From NCBI RefSeq assembly GCF_000142905.1, contig NW_013657666.1, positions 194,992 to 258,991 of the forward strand: a stretch of DNA of 64,000 nucleotides, written 5' to 3'. The stretch is from Thecamonas trahens ATCC 50062 (lineage: Eukaryota; Apusozoa; Apusomonadida; Apusomonadidae). The notes beneath the pieces were generated by a model, which saw only the letters and a list, made by a program, of their open reading frames with translations, ran no database searches and was not told the DNA's origin. Of this stretch, positions 17,706-26,785 are shown piece after piece (the stretch's first letter is position 1; the number at the start of each line of letters is the position of its first letter). A program made the position numbers and the translations under genes.

Positions 17706-19088
17706 ATGCCCGAGTCTCCCATCGTTTACCGGCGACGTCCCGCGTCGTCGCCGTCGGCCCCGTCCGCCAACGGGTCGTCGTCGGCGGCGGCCGAGACCAA
17801 GCAGGCGGGCTTGGCGGCCAGGACGGCATTGCGCCGCGGGTTCTGGGGCTCACAGCACCCGATGGTGCATCGGACGGTGATTGTGGCCACCTTTCTGGCG
17901 CTGACAGTGGTGACGGACGCGCTGGCGCCGACGTCGGATGAGGCGAGCCTGCTCGAGGCCTTCATCCCACGCAGCGTCTTCCGGGCCGTCCTCATCACCT
18001 GGGTCTCAGCCTCGCTCTTCACCTACGATCCGGCATACGCCTACCCCTACACGCTCGCCTTTACTGTCCCGCTCGTAACCATGTACTTTGCGCACCTGGG
18101 ATGCTACCACATGGTCGTCCTGCAAGTCTTTGGTGTCATTCCGGCGCTGGAGCTTGTCTCGCCCAAGAACCACTTTGACCTCACCCGCGAGGAGGAGAAT
18201 CAGCTCCGCAGCATGCGCTCGTTCCGGTACATCACCTGGATCTGGGTCCCGCTCCAGCTCGCACACATTGTGTGGGGCATGTACGTGGCCTCGGCGTGGG
18301 GCCTCTCCCGCTCACAGCTTGCGCTCCTCACGGCGTCGATCGGGATCTCGACCGGCGGCCTCGGCATCAACTTTGCGCACGAGCTCATCCACAAGCCGAC
18401 CAAGCTCGAGAAGGGACTTGGCCGCATCCTTCTCGCCTCGGTCTGCTACGGCTCGTTCTACGTCGAGCACCTGTACGGCCATCACCGGCACGTCTCCACG
18501 CCGCACGACCCGGCGTCGGCGCGCTACTCTGAGTCGCTCTACGCCTTTCTTCCGCGCACGCTCGTCGGCTCGTTCCGCTCGGCATGCCACATCGCGGCAG
18601 CGCGGTGCGTCAAAGCCGGCGTTCCGGTTCTGTCGCTCTCGAACGAGGTCTACTCGCTCCTGGCCGTCTCGGCTGGCATGGCCGCCTGCGCCTGGGCCAT
18701 CTTTGGCGCTCTCGGCCTCGGCATGTTTTTCGGGCAGTCGGCCGTCGCCATCCTCCTCCTCGAAATCGTCAATTACATCGAGCATTTTGGTCTTGCCCGC
18801 AAGCCGTCGGACAAGTACGAGGGTGAGTTCGAGCCGGTCACCCCCATTCACTCGTGGAACTCGACCGCGTGCATCACTGACCTCTTCCTCCTCAATCTCC
18901 AGCGGCACTCGCACCACCACGCCAAGGCTGGCGATCGCTACCAGATACTCCACTCTTACGACGACTATGAGGCTCCGCAAATGCCCACCGGATACGCCGG
19001 CATGATGCTTCTCGCCCTCGTCCCGCCGCTGTGGTTTGCGGTCATGCGGCCGCGCGTCGATGCGCTCCGCGAGCGCAATCTGCTCTGA
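17706..19088 (+). CDS. AlkB-type alkane 1-monooxygenase / membrane di-iron hydroxylase
   Basis: 460 residues with several membrane segments (HRTVIVATFLALTVVTDALA, AFTVPLVTMYFAHLGCYHMV, RYITWIWVPLQLAHIVWGMYV). The histidine boxes follow the bacterial AlkB pattern: HELIHK (about residue 224), HLYGHHRHVSTPHDPASAR (about 255-273), NYIEHFGL, and LQRHSHHHAKAGDRYQ (about 396-411). These histidines bind the di-iron centre of integral-membrane alkane omega-hydroxylases. The DPASAR and RHSHHHAK contexts are much closer to AlkB than to fatty-acid desaturases. The enzyme needs an external electron donor, and the next gene downstream is a cytochrome b5 reductase. AlkB is mainly bacterial, so transfer is possible. 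Codon use resembles its neighbours. Confidence 0.88.
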   Translation: MPESPIVYRRRPASSPSAPSANGSSSAAAETKQAGLAARTALRRGFWGSQHPMVHRTVIVATFLALTVVTDALAPTSDEASLLEAFIPRSVFRAVLITWVSASLFTYDPAYAYPYTLAFTVPLVTMYFAHLGCYHMVVLQVFGVIPALELVSPKNHFDLTREEENQLRSMRSFRYITWIWVPLQLAHIVWGMYVASAWGLSRSQLALLTASIGISTGGLGINFAHELIHKPTKLEKGLGRILLASVCYGSFYVEHLYGHHRHVSTPHDPASARYSESLYAFLPRTLVGSFRSACHIAAARCVKAGVPVLSLSNEVYSLLAVSAGMAACAWAIFGALGLGMFFGQSAVAILLLEIVNYIEHFGLARKPSDKYEGEFEPVTPIHSWNSTACITDLFLLNLQRHSHHHAKAGDRYQILHSYDDYEAPQMPTGYAGMMLLALVPPLWFAVMRPRVDALRERNLL

Positions 19089-19311
19089 CTCTTACAGCCT
19101 GACGATGCAGGAGAGAGAGAGAGTGTGTGTGTGTGTCTGTGTGTGTTTGTGCGCTTGCTTGTACGCACTTGATGATTTGTGATAATTATCCCCAAGCACA
19201 ACTTCCTGTGCGATGCCCATCATCGGCCCGGCCCGGCTGGCCCAGGCGAGGAGACGATGTTGCGTTTGGAGGAAGGAGGGGCGGGAAAAAGTACCACTCA
19301 ACTGCGCAACC

Positions 19312-19948
19312 ATGCCGCTCAACGACTTTGTCAAGGTAGGTGGCAGGGAGTGGCAGAGGGTGGATAGTCGGGGAGGCGGACGGAGGAGGGAAAAGATGGG
19401 AGTGTGTGTGCTTGTGTGGTGGCAGAGGAAGGGGGTGGGCAAGGGCGTGGTGGCTGGCTTGGCTGGGCTGACTTGGCCTGGCTCGGGCGTGTGGGATCCA
19501 CTGCGGTGAGGTTTCTTGGCGCGCGCAACCGAAGGAAGCAGGGGGGGAAGGGGAAGGGGGGGGGGGGGGGGGGGGAGGGAGGGGGAGGGAGGAGAGTGTG
19601 TGTCAGACACTTACACATGTGCGTGTGCGTGTGTGTGTTTGTGTGTATGTGTGTGTGTTTGTGTGTTTATGCGCATGGCGTATGGTCGTGGCTTGCGTCT
19701 GGCGGTGTTCGCCCGCTCCCTCCCCGCCGTGGCGCGTTTGGGGGGAGACCAGGCCAACATGGGCCTCTGCATCGGCGCCAGTGTTCTCCTCACGGCTGCC
19801 GTCTACTTCCTCGGCCGCATGCGCCGTCGCCGCCGTGTCGCGCTTGACCCCAAGGTACGGGAAGAGGAGGGGTAGGGGTAGGGAGGGCGTGGGCGGTGGT
19901 GGGGGTGGGTTGCAAGGCGGCATGGACTGATACCCACTGTGTATGTAC

Positions 19949-20025
<77 letters not shown>

Positions 20026-20818
20026 GTAGCGTAAGATCGCGCTGCCGCTGATCAAGAAGGTGGAGCTGTCGCACGACACGCGGCTGTTCCGGTTCGGTCT
20101 CCCGAACGAGGATGATGTGCTGGGTCTCCCGATTGGCCAGCACGTCTCGCTCTCGTACACCTCTGACGAGGGCAAGCTTGTGGCGCGGTCGTACACGCCG
20201 ACGTCGTCGGACGACGATGTTGGCTACGTCGACTTTGTGATCAAGGTCTACTTTGCCAACGTGCATCCCAAGTTCCCCGAGGGCGGCAAGATGTCGCAGC
20301 ACCTCGAGTCGCTGGCGCTCGGCGACACCATTGACGTGCGCGGACCCAAGGGCAAGCTCGACTACAAGGGCCGTGGCACCTTTGCCATCCAGGCCAAGAT
20401 GGGCCAGCCGGCCAAGATGGTGACGGCCAACAAGGTTGGCATGGTGGCCGGCGGCACCGGCATCACGCCGATGCTGCAGATCATCCGCGCCATGCGCAAG
20501 GATCCGCTCGACAACACCGAGGTCTGGCTTCTTTTTGCCAACCAGACCGAGGACGACATCCTCCTCCGCGAGGAGCTCGAGGAGGAGGCTGCCCGCAACC
20601 CGGAGAAGTTCCACCTGTGGTACACCGTCGACCGCCCCACCGACGGCTGGCAGTACTCGTCCGGCTTTGTCTCGGAAGACATGCTCCGCGAGCACATGCC
20701 CGAGGCTTCGGACGAGACCCTCATCCTCTTCTGTGGTCCGCCGCCCATGGAGAAGTACGCTGTCGCCCCGCACGTCAAGACTCTTGGCCATGCCGATGAC
20801 AAGTACTTTGTCTTCTAA
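19312..20818 (+). CDS. CYB5R: NADH-cytochrome b5 reductase (three exons)
   Basis: Proposed exons: 19312-19335 (MPLNDFVK), 19753-19854 and 20030-20818, all phase 0, giving 304 residues (human CYB5R3 has about 301). Exon 2 encodes an N-terminal anchor (GLCIGASVLLTAAVYFLG) and a basic MRRRRR stop-transfer. Exon 3 has the FAD-binding RSYTPTSSDDD, DFVIKVYF, HPKFPEGGKMSQHLE and GPKGKL, and the NADH side GGTGITPMLQIIRAM, LLFANQTEDDILLREEL and CGPPPM, ending in FVF as in animal enzymes. The enzyme transfers electrons from NADH to cytochrome b5 for desaturases and hydroxylases. It lies directly downstream of the AlkB-type hydroxylase on the same strand. An alternative start is the in-frame ATG at 19759 in exon 2. 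Confidence 0.93.
19336..19752 (+). other. Intron 1 of the cytochrome b5 reductase gene
   Basis: Donor GTCAAG|GTAGGT and acceptor GGAGACCAG|GCC; phase 0. It contains a G-run/GGGGAGGGA block (about 19541-19591) and an imperfect (GT)n stretch (19596-19670). Confidence 0.7.
19855..20029 (+). other. Intron 2 of the cytochrome b5 reductase gene, with (CG)n(GT)n
   Basis: Donor CCCAAG|GTACGG and acceptor GTTGTAG|CGTAAG; phase 0. A (CG)n block (about 19949-19963) runs straight into about 30 GT dinucleotides (19964-20023) ending at the acceptor. Alternating purine-pyrimidine sequence of this kind can form Z-DNA. Confidence 0.8.
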
Positions 20819-20889
20819 CTCTGTTTTCCCCTGAGCAACCCGTAAATGCAAACTCTGCTCTCGCCCGCCGCCCCCGCTACTGCCGCCAC

Positions 20890-21945
20890 ATGCGCGGACG
20901 ATCGCGCCGCCGCCGCACATCCGTCTTTGCCGCTGCCGCCACCGCCGATGCCCGCGCCAAGGCTGCCGCCGATGCTGCTGCCAAGGCCACCGCTGATGCT
21001 GCTGCTGCTGCCTCCGCCCGCCGCGCCGCCCTGCATGCCCGCCTCTCGCTCCCGGCCGCATCGACATCCACCAAGCCCATGCCCGCCCCACCGACTTCCG
21101 CGCAACCGGCCCCACCGACTCCCCCCCCGGCATCTACGCCCTCACCGCCGCCCTCGCCGTCCTCGGCTCTGTTATCGAACCCGTCATCATCATCATCATC
21201 ATCATCATCATCGTCGCCATCGTCATCGTCGTTGTCCTCCTCCTCCTCCTCGCCTGCTGCGCCTACCGCTGCCGAACTTGCTGAAACGCTCTCGGCGGCG
21301 TTGCGGCACCGCTGCGACCGCAGCAAGCTAGTGGCGCTTGCAACCGCGCTCGAGCTTGCGGCAGCGCAGCCTGCGGTGGTCGCCGACGCCGTGCTCCAAC
21401 TGTTGGGGCCGGCGACCGGGCCCGAGGCCGCGGCGGTCGTCGACGAGGTGATGACAACCGGATCCGGCTCAGCACGCCTAGCGCGAGCGCTAGCACAAGC
21501 GCTGGGCCCCGCACTGCCACAAGTGGTACGCGCCCGTGGCGGCCCACACCCACGGCGCGCCTGGCTCACCGTCCTCCGCCAGTGGGAGGCGTCGTTTGTC
21601 CTCGAGCCCGCGGCCATCGACCCCATGCTCGCGGCCACCGTTCCTCAACCTGCTGCCGCCGTCTGCGCCGCCCGCGCCGCCCTGGCCCAGCTTTCTGCCG
21701 CACCATCATCACAGCTCATTGCCGCCCGCACCGCACTTGGCGGCAACGTCCTTACCAGCAACGATCGCGACCCGGTCGTCCCGCCACACATCACCGCCGC
21801 CATCGTCGACTCGGATCTCGGGCTCGACGGGGTTCCGCTCCGCAAGCGGCGGACATCCCACAGCTACGAGTCGCCCAGCATCCGCCGCCATCATCTGCCG
21901 CCCAGATCCGACAACGAGCAGGCGTATGCTTCGGCGGGACAATGA
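20890..21945 (+). CDS. Putative CID/RPR-domain protein (SR140/CHERP-like tail motif)
   Basis: 351 residues. The N-terminus is Ala-rich (ADARAKAAADAAAKA) and then Pro/Ser-rich, with a poly-Ser run encoded by an (ATC)n-type repeat (about 21183-21215). From about residue 125 a helical region follows (LAETLSAALRHRCDRSKLVA...), ending ARALAQALGPALPQVV and RRAWLTVLRQWEASFVLEP. This resembles the last helices of the CTD-interacting domain in the U2-snRNP-associated SR140 and CHERP proteins. After it comes DLGLDGVPLRKRR; LDGVPL motifs follow the CID in SR140-type proteins. The fold assignment is inference, and RRM and SURP domains are absent. It starts 71 bases after the reductase stop; an upstream exon cannot be excluded. 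Confidence 0.5.
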   Translation: MRGRSRRRRTSVFAAAATADARAKAAADAAAKATADAAAAASARRAALHARLSLPAASTSTKPMPAPPTSAQPAPPTPPPASTPSPPPSPSSALLSNPSSSSSSSSSSSPSSSSLSSSSSSPAAPTAAELAETLSAALRHRCDRSKLVALATALELAAAQPAVVADAVLQLLGPATGPEAAAVVDEVMTTGSGSARLARALAQALGPALPQVVRARGGPHPRRAWLTVLRQWEASFVLEPAAIDPMLAATVPQPAAAVCAARAALAQLSAAPSSQLIAARTALGGNVLTSNDRDPVVPPHITAAIVDSDLGLDGVPLRKRRTSHSYESPSIRRHHLPPRSDNEQAYASAGQ

Positions 21946-22131
21946 GCGAGATGACCGGTTTGATAACAGGCAGCAGCGTGCGCATGAGCGAGGCCGGGAG
22001 ACGGTGCGGTGACGTGAGGTTGGCGTCGGGCGTACGGCGGCGTACGCCGACGCCACCCTCTCAGCATACACCCCACCCAGCCAGCCAGCCAGGCCAGCCA
22101 GTCAGCCACCTACATATAGACACAGACGGGG

Positions 22132-23745
22132 ATGGACTACGACGACGATGCCATGTCGGCCATGGCGCCTACGCCGACTGCTTCTGCGGCACTCTCCTCC
22201 TCCTTGCTCCGGTCACCCCACTCGGCGGCACCGCTGGACGCCTCGGCCGTCTTTGCCGAGCCGGTGGACACGGCGGCACCGGCGGTGGTTGTCTCATCAC
22301 GCCCGGCGGCGGGGCCCGAGGTGGTGGTGGGGGCTGCTGCAGGAGGGGCTGCCGGGCGTGGTGAGGATGACGGCGACGGCGAGGACGGGGTCGGCGGCGG
22401 CGACCGGCGTGGCGGAGCGCCTGACGCCGACGCTTCCATCGCAGCGGCGGCAGCGCTGACCGATGCGCTGCTGCTAGGCGATGGAGCTGGTGGTAGCAAC
22501 GGGAGCGGGAAGAACGGGGCCGAGGCGGAAGTGGGTGGACCGATGGCGCTGGGGAGCGCGCCGGCCAATGCGGCGACCATGGTGGTGGCGGTGGTAGATC
22601 CGGTCAAGCACGGCTCGGGCATCGACGCCTTTGTTTCTTACAAGGTGCAGTCACGGGCGGCGATTCATGTGGGCAGCGAGGGCGGCGTGACCTCGGTCAT
22701 CCGGCGGTACCGCGACTTTCTCTGGCTCCACGACCAGCTGCAGGCCACCCAGCCGGGCATCATCGTCCCGCCGCTGCCGGAAAAGGTGGCCCTTGGGCGG
22801 TTCCACGTCGATTTTATCGAGCATCGGCGTCGCGAGCTGGAGCGGTTCCTCGTCCGGCTCACACGTCACGCACACATCAAGACCTCGTCTGTCCTCGCGC
22901 GCTTCCTCGCCGATCCGGACACGCTGCCATCGACCAAGTCGAAGAAGGCCGATCTAGTGGCGGCGATGCGCGGCTTTGGGCGGACGCTGTCGGCGCTGTC
23001 AGGCGTGTCGCCGGCGACGACCATCCCGGGCGAGGCCGACTCGGTCTTTACTCAGCAGACTGCGCTGCTGGCTATGCGCGAGGCCCAGCTGGCCCAGCTC
23101 ATCCACGCGCTGGAAAGCTGCGTCAAGCGGCGGCGTCAGATGGCAGACGCCTTTGACGTCGTCGCCGGTGCTGCGCAGGAGCTCGGGGCCAGTTCCGCGG
23201 CGCGTAGCTTGTCAGACGACCTCATGCGGTTTGGGTACTCGACTGAGCGGCTGTGCGTGGTGTACCAGGAGATGACCAACAACGAGATTGTGTTCTTTGT
23301 CGACGCGCTCCGCGAGTACGTGCGGACGATCGAGGCGGCCAAGGTTGCGCTCTCGTCGCGGGCAGCGGCGTACAACGGGTGGCAGTCGGCCATCCGTGCA
23401 CATCAGCAAGCACAGACACGGCTCAACCGCATGGCCGCCGCGCCGGAAAAGTACGGCGACCGCGTGCCGGAGCAGCGGGCTGCTGTCGAGCATGCGCGCG
23501 CTGCGGCCAATGAGGCCAAGCTCGCCTTTGACGACATCTCGGACATGCTCGAGTCGGAGTTTAAGCGGGTCGAGCGCGAGCGGATCCGCGACTTTCGTGC
23601 CGCACTCACCATGGAGATCCGGACCCAGGTGAGCCACCAGACCAAGGTCCGCAACACCTGGGTCCGCCTCCTCGATGAGCTCGTCCACCGTGGACCGGAG
23701 GCTGCCGCCGCCGTCGCGGATGCCGCCGCCTCTGATGACTCGTAG
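22132..23745 (+). CDS. PX-BAR sorting nexin (SNX1/2/Vps5-like)
   Basis: 537 residues. A disordered acidic, Gly/Ala-rich N-terminus (about 1-145) is followed by a PX domain (about 150-270) with VVDPVKHGSGIDAFVSYKV, RRYRDFLWLHDQLQ, the PPLPEK loop and FIEHRRRELERFLVRL. Together these form a phosphatidylinositol 3-phosphate pocket. The C-terminal half (about 300-530) is helical with long heptads (REAQLAQLIHALESCVKRRRQM, FFVDALREYVRTIEAAK, FKRVERERIRDFRAAL), the layout of the Vps5-type BAR domain. Such sorting nexins tubulate endosomes with retromer. Single exon; the ATG at 22132 opens MDYDDDAMS. Confidence 0.88.
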   Translation: MDYDDDAMSAMAPTPTASAALSSSLLRSPHSAAPLDASAVFAEPVDTAAPAVVVSSRPAAGPEVVVGAAAGGAAGRGEDDGDGEDGVGGGDRRGGAPDADASIAAAAALTDALLLGDGAGGSNGSGKNGAEAEVGGPMALGSAPANAATMVVAVVDPVKHGSGIDAFVSYKVQSRAAIHVGSEGGVTSVIRRYRDFLWLHDQLQATQPGIIVPPLPEKVALGRFHVDFIEHRRRELERFLVRLTRHAHIKTSSVLARFLADPDTLPSTKSKKADLVAAMRGFGRTLSALSGVSPATTIPGEADSVFTQQTALLAMREAQLAQLIHALESCVKRRRQMADAFDVVAGAAQELGASSAARSLSDDLMRFGYSTERLCVVYQEMTNNEIVFFVDALREYVRTIEAAKVALSSRAAAYNGWQSAIRAHQQAQTRLNRMAAAPEKYGDRVPEQRAAVEHARAAANEAKLAFDDISDMLESEFKRVERERIRDFRAALTMEIRTQVSHQTKVRNTWVRLLDELVHRGPEAAAAVADAAASDDS

Positions 23746-23821
23746 CTGGCCAAAAGTTCAATATGTGTACATGCCTGCCGTAGCTACAGCCGAAGTCGCT
23801 AGCCCCCGCGCGCGCCGCCGC

Positions 23822-24475
23822 TCACTTTGTCTTGCGCTCGAGGTCGGCGAGACGAGCGACGATCTTGTCGAGATGGTCGCCGTCCTCCTTGCGCATAGCG
23901 GAGAGGACGAGCGGGATGAGCGAACGCTTGAGATAGACAGTAGTAGAGACCTCGCAGAGGCACGAGACTACGGTACCACCAGAGCCGTTATCTTCGAGCG
24001 AGTACGTGTACTGGACACGGATGCCCATGGTGTCGGCGTAGATGGCGTACATGGCCGGCGGCTCCCATGCCGCGACGACCAGCTCGACGGTCTCTTCGAC
24101 GCCACTGACACTGCGGATCTCCTCCAGACGGGTGCCTACGCCAACAGGGCCGTCAGAGACCTTGCGCATGCGGACGCAGTTCTCCATGAGCTGCGGCGCG
24201 CGGTCAAAGTCGGTGAGGATGTCAAAGACCTCGCGAGGGCGTCGGCCAGAAAAGGTCGTGGAAATCGAGAACGAGGCCGACGGCGAGCCGAGGAGGAAGC
24301 GGACGAGGAAGAGCATGCCGGCGCACACCGCAGCTGCTGCGTAGTAGAGGGTGGGCGGCGTGGTGAGTGCTTCGAATGCCTCCATGACAGCGGCCATGTT
24401 GCACAGTCGACGAGGGTGAGGTGGTCTGACCTGGCCACGCACGCGCCGGTCGATCCCGCTACGGGCTTCACTCAT
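23822..24475 (-). CDS. SRPBCC (START-like) domain protein with N-terminal membrane segment
   Basis: 217 residues from the ATG at 24475, or 191 from the in-frame ATG at 24397 (MAAVMEAFEALTT). A membrane segment (LYYAAAAVCAGMLFLVRFLL) is followed by a polyketide-cyclase/START-like fold: ISTTFSGRRPREVFDILTDFDRAPQLMENCVRMRKVSDGPVGVGTRLEEI, then VVAAWEPPAMYAIYADT and YSLEDNGSGGTVVSC. SRPBCC proteins bind hydrophobic ligands in a deep cavity; here the domain would sit on a membrane. The ligand is unknown. It lies downstream of EXO1 on the same strand, with 20 bases between the EXO1 stop and the longer start choice, which favours the shorter start at 24397. Confidence 0.7.
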   Translation of the reverse strand: MSEARSGIDRRVRGQVRPPHPRRLCNMAAVMEAFEALTTPPTLYYAAAAVCAGMLFLVRFLLGSPSASFSISTTFSGRRPREVFDILTDFDRAPQLMENCVRMRKVSDGPVGVGTRLEEIRSVSGVEETVELVVAAWEPPAMYAIYADTMGIRVQYTYSLEDNGSGGTVVSCLCEVSTTVYLKRSLIPLVLSAMRKEDGDHLDKIVARLADLERKTK

Positions 24476-24495
24476 TTACTCCTGCAACCTAGAAG

Positions 24496-26229
24496 CTACG
24501 CGCGACTTGATGGATATCGGAAGGCCTTGCGCCGCGGGCCAAAGATGGAGCCGGCGGCGAGGGTGCGTGCAAACGGGAGGACGGTGGCTTGCGGGCGGGC
24601 GTTCTCGGCGTTGGTGTCGGTAGGCGAGGCACGCGAGCCGGCACCACTATGATCATCGTCATGGACATCGTCGTCGTCGTCTCCGCTCTCATCATCGCTG
24701 TCATTGTCACTGCCGTCGTCGTCTTCATCGCTGCTAGTGCGGTTGGCGTGAGCGGCAGGCGAGGCGGCCGGGCGGGCAAGGGGGCGCGGACGCTTGAGCG
24801 GGCGCTGCGATGTGGCGATCAGCGGACGAAACGGGAGCGCGGTGTGGGCGAGCGGCGAGGCGATGCCGCCGCGGGTTCCCTCGGTGTTGGCAGGGGAGGG
24901 CAAGGGGGCAGAAGCGACACCAGATGGGACGCGGACGAGTGAGGCTGACGAAGACGAGCGCGAAAAGACGTTAGCTGGGCGGGCGCCGAGTGGTGACGAC
25001 GAGGCCGACGGCGAGGCGAGCGAGCCGGAGCGCGAGTATGACGGGACACGGATGACTAGCGGCGTCGATGCCGGACGCGGAGCGAGAGACCACGGGGCGG
25101 GGTTGGGCGCCGGGCCGGCCGACGCCGATGATGGGCGCTTGCGCTTGCCTGGGCGCAAGAGCGCAGCACTGCCGGCGGGCGAGGTCGGCGCCGGAACCAG
25201 CGGGGCATGGGTGTCCGGGTGGAGGAGGCCGGCGGCAATGGCGCGAGCCACGTGCTGGGTCGGCATTGGCCCGACAAAGGTAGAGATCGGAAGCGGGATG
25301 GGCGGCGCTGATGACGGCAGATCGGACAGCTCGGCGACGTCAAATGGCTCGAGCGGGACGGCGCAGCGGGCGTGGGTGTCGTAAACAGTTTGGTGGCGAA
25401 AGGTGAGCTTGGCCCGGAGAAAGTCGGTGATGTACGAGAGCGGAAGCGTGCGCGAGGTGACGAGACGAGCAAATAGATCTGGAAGCGACTTGGACTGACT
25501 GACGAGCCGGTTCGCGGTCTTGAGCCCGACGTTAGTGGGTGATGGCAAGTAGTCGCAGCCTGCGAGGATGCACATGTGCATGAACTGATGGTGGCTCCAG
25601 CCGTGGAGATCGAGAGACGACGAGGCCGACAGGTTTGCGGCATTGATCTCGACACCGGCGCCGAGGCGGTCCATCTTGAAGATGACGCGCTCGACGCCGT
25701 AAACCAGCAGGTCCGAGTCTTCGGTGATGACGGCGTCGACGACGCCGTTGCGGGCGAGCCATGCGAGCTGGGCGTCGGCCTCGTACGGCGCGACAATGCA
25801 CTCAACGCCCTGTGCCTGCATGGCCGAGATGACGGCGGCAGCCATCTCGGCGGTGACCTCAAATGCCTTCTGGAAGCACGAGTCGGCCTTGGCGTGGTTG
25901 CCGTCGGCGAGCAGTGCCTCGCCCTTGGCACGCATGGCGGCGCGACGGGTGCGGCGGCCGGCGTCAGTCGCACCCTTGGACGGCAGCGAGGCGCCGTCAA
26001 ATACCAGCACCGGCGTCACGCCATGATGCCGCAGCATCTCGACCCGGAACTCTACAAACCGGACGTACATGTCGGTCGGCTCGCCGAGGCATAGCCTGCG
26101 AGCGCAGCCGTAGCCGCCGCGATGCAGCCAGCAGTATGTATCGACGCCCACCGTGAGTCCGGCGAGCTGGGCGGCATGGACCTCGGTGCTTGCACCGCGG
26201 AGGGCTTGGAGCAGGCCAGGAATACCCAT
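24496..26229 (-). CDS. EXO1: Exonuclease 1 (Rad2/XPG family 5'-3' exonuclease)
   Basis: 577 residues from the minus-strand ATG at 26229. The N-terminal and internal XPG nuclease regions follow EXO1 closely: MGIPGLLQAL, VDTYCWLHRGGYGCARRLCLGEPTD, PVLVFDGASLPSK, VECIVAPYEADAQLAWLAR, AVITEDSDLLVYGVERVIFKMD and MCILAGCDYLPSPTNVGLK (helix-hairpin-helix). The acidic metal-binding residues in these motifs are present. EXO1 resects DNA ends and acts in mismatch repair. The C-terminal 250 residues are Ser/Pro-rich and end in an acidic run (DEDDDGSDNDSDDESGDDDD). No clear PCNA-binding PIP box is visible. A C-tract (26310-26331, read on the minus strand) lies about 80 bases upstream of the start. Confidence 0.95.
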   Translation of the reverse strand: MGIPGLLQALRGASTEVHAAQLAGLTVGVDTYCWLHRGGYGCARRLCLGEPTDMYVRFVEFRVEMLRHHGVTPVLVFDGASLPSKGATDAGRRTRRAAMRAKGEALLADGNHAKADSCFQKAFEVTAEMAAAVISAMQAQGVECIVAPYEADAQLAWLARNGVVDAVITEDSDLLVYGVERVIFKMDRLGAGVEINAANLSASSSLDLHGWSHHQFMHMCILAGCDYLPSPTNVGLKTANRLVSQSKSLPDLFARLVTSRTLPLSYITDFLRAKLTFRHQTVYDTHARCAVPLEPFDVAELSDLPSSAPPIPLPISTFVGPMPTQHVARAIAAGLLHPDTHAPLVPAPTSPAGSAALLRPGKRKRPSSASAGPAPNPAPWSLAPRPASTPLVIRVPSYSRSGSLASPSASSSPLGARPANVFSRSSSSASLVRVPSGVASAPLPSPANTEGTRGGIASPLAHTALPFRPLIATSQRPLKRPRPLARPAASPAAHANRTSSDEDDDGSDNDSDDESGDDDDDVHDDDHSGAGSRASPTDTNAENARPQATVLPFARTLAAGSIFGPRRKAFRYPSSRA

Positions 26230-26785
26230 GACGGGGGAGGGTGGAGGGGTGGAGGGAGGGGGGTGGAGAGGTGGGGGGGTGCGGTGTGGAGGTGGGGGTG
26301 GCGAGGGGAGGGGGGGGGGGGGGGGGGGGGGCGGAACAAAAAGGGTCGGTAGGAAGGTGGGCGAAGGGTTTAGGGTGGGCCGGGNNNNNNNNNNNNNNNN
26401 NNNNNNNNNNNNNNNNNNNNNNNNNNNNNNNNNNNNNNNNNNNNNNNNNNNNNNNNNNNNNNNNNNNNNNNNNNNNNNNNNNNNCTCGAACCTATTGGGG
26501 GGAAGGCCTGTCCCGCTGAGTGTACAAGTCAGGTGAGGGTAGCGTTGCAGTCTTACCGTGTGTTCGGCGTTCGAGTGGGGGGGAGGGGGGGGGGCAAAAA
26601 AAGGTCGTGAAGTGGGCAAGGGTTTAGGGTGGGCGGCCGGCTGGCAAGCTAGGCGCAAGCGAGTTGTCGCTCACACGAGCGGGCATAGGCAACAACACAC
26701 GGCTTACGGACGAGACAAACGGGAGGCAGGTTGGACTGGACCGCAGCGCAGGTAGATACCAGACAAGATCGTGTCAAGCTTGCGT
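26230..26785. other. Divergent intergenic region with gap and imperfect duplication
   Basis: Between EXO1 (minus) and the PSI-repeat gene (plus). It contains a 22-base G-run (26310-26331), the N gap (26385-26484), a second G-rich tract (26577-26594), and two related stretches on either side of the gap that both end AAGGGTTTAGGGTGGGC (about 26332-26384 and 26592-26637). No coding region is credible here. Confidence 0.6.
26385..26484. other. Assembly gap (100 N)
   Basis: Exactly 100 N, the usual placeholder for a gap of unknown or nominal size. It lies in a G-rich, locally duplicated region, which would explain the failed join. Confidence 0.99.

Noticed and set aside
26592-26637. TTTAGGG considered as an internal telomere tract
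   Set aside because: Only one unit is present on each side of the gap; there is no tandem array.
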